Positions 63,648-64,000 of a stretch of DNA of 64,000 nucleotides are shown here, one piece after another; position 1 is the first letter of the stretch, and each line of letters opens with the position of its first letter. The stretch is from Halobacillus salinarum (lineage in GTDB: Bacteria; Bacillota; Bacilli; Bacillales; Halobacillaceae): positions 1,674,001 through 1,738,000 of the forward strand of contig NZ_CP095073.1 of the NCBI RefSeq assembly GCF_022919095.1, read 5' to 3'. A program made the position numbers and the translations under genes. The notes under the pieces are model-generated. The model was given only the letters and a program-made list of their open reading frames with translations, searched no databases and was not told the origin of the DNA.

Positions 63648-64000
63648 TTGAATAGAAACCGAATAGAGAAACTGCGTAATGAATGGAGCGAAAACAGCAG
63701 GTGGCAAGACGTGACACGTCCGTATGAGGCAGAAGATGTTATTCGTTTAAGAGGATCGCTTGACATCGAATATACACTGGCAGAAAGAGGAGCCAACAAG
63801 CTTTGGAAGCTGTTAAATGAAGAAGATTATATCCATGCATTAGGTGCATTAACAGGAAACCAGGCGATACAGCAGGTGAAAGCAGGTTTGAAAGCCATTT
63901 ATTTGAGTGGCTGGCAGGTGGCTGCAGATGCTAATCTATCTGGACATATGTATCCCGATCAAAGCCTATATCCGTCGAACAGTGTTCCACAGGTTGTCAA
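63648..64000 (+). CDS. aceA: Isocitrate lyase, N-terminal part
   Basis: 117 complete codons up to the window edge. The sequence shows the family segments [25 protein letters not shown] and [10 protein letters not shown]. Isocitrate lyase splits isocitrate to glyoxylate and succinate. The TTG start follows GGGGGAAGGA, 12 bp after aceB. Confidence 0.96.
   Translation, partial: MNRNRIEKLRNEWSENSRWQDVTRPYEAEDVIRLRGSLDIEYTLAERGANKLWKLLNEEDYIHALGALTGNQAIQQVKAGLKAIYLSGWQVAADANLSGHMYPDQSLYPSNSVPQVV

Noticed and set aside
1-64000. CRISPR array, tRNA or rRNA genes, prophage, toxin-antitoxin or defence island
   Set aside because: Nothing with the required repeats, cloverleaf or gene content was seen; most of the window is ordinary core and accessory metabolism.

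Overview
The window looks like chromosomal DNA of a spore-forming, low-to-moderate GC Bacillaceae bacterium, most likely a halophilic or marine lineage such as Halobacillus. That placement is an inference. It rests on a tandem T-box leader before a threonyl-tRNA synthetase, CcpA-type cre sites, a GlnR/TnrA box, a qoxABCD quinol oxidase operon, a Fin-family anti-sigma-F protein, YjzC and DUF1540 small proteins, and Bacillus-type ribosome binding sites with frequent TTG and GTG starts. There are no rRNA or tRNA genes, no CRISPR array and no intact mobile element; one internally deleted IS1182-type transposase remnant is present.

Layout. 1-8.7 kb: end of an esterase-like gene, a small ABC-fold ATPase, a PhoD-like phosphatase without a signal peptide, a TetR gene with two operators, thrS behind two nearly identical T-boxes, a PPP phosphatase and an O-methyltransferase. 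9-18 kb: a secreted GH3 glycosidase carrying three cell-wall-binding repeats, YitT, UppP, DinB, an ammonium transporter co-transcribed with an uncharacterised coiled-coil protein under a GlnR/TnrA box, and an orphan PAS histidine kinase. 18-31 kb: a C4-dicarboxylate/citrate module (AEC carrier, 2-hydroxycarboxylate transporter, CitA/DcuS-type two-component system), a cupin protein, two GntP-type permeases and an RND efflux pump. 31-44 kb: CtaG, a lipoprotein alpha-carbonic anhydrase, Fin, a membrane protein, endonuclease IV, MTA/SAH nucleosidase, two YjzC paralogues, a flavin monooxygenase, an S9 peptidase, a MerR/TipA regulator, HemAT and a FusB-type EF-G-binding protein. 44-48 kb: a GntR/UTRA regulator, a DddP-like M24 metalloenzyme and a frameshifted FAD oxidoreductase, then DUF1540 and a DsbA-like protein. 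48-58 kb: MurB, qoxABCD (qoxB frameshifted), an esterase, IlvD, a histidine phosphatase and a VOC protein. 58-64 kb: the IS remnant, a divergent FMN reductase/LysR pair, an aldo/keto reductase, and the glyoxylate shunt (a 41-residue zinc-ribbon protein, aceB, aceA) behind a striking operator.

The sequence gives unusually clear regulatory detail: TetR operators, a 19-bp-spacer MerR promoter, a GlnR/TnrA box on the -10 of the amt operon, a sigma-D -10 before hemAT, LysR ATC-N9-GAT boxes, several cre sites, and paired 10-bp palindromes before the ace genes. The best candidates for new biology are the DddP-like M24 enzyme, which keeps the family's metal ligands but lacks the catalytic Asp, the coiled-coil partner of Amt, the GH3-CWB2 fusion and the ace operator/zinc-ribbon arrangement. 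Two genes (qoxB and the FAD oxidoreductase) are each broken by loss of one G in a G run; both need checking against reads.
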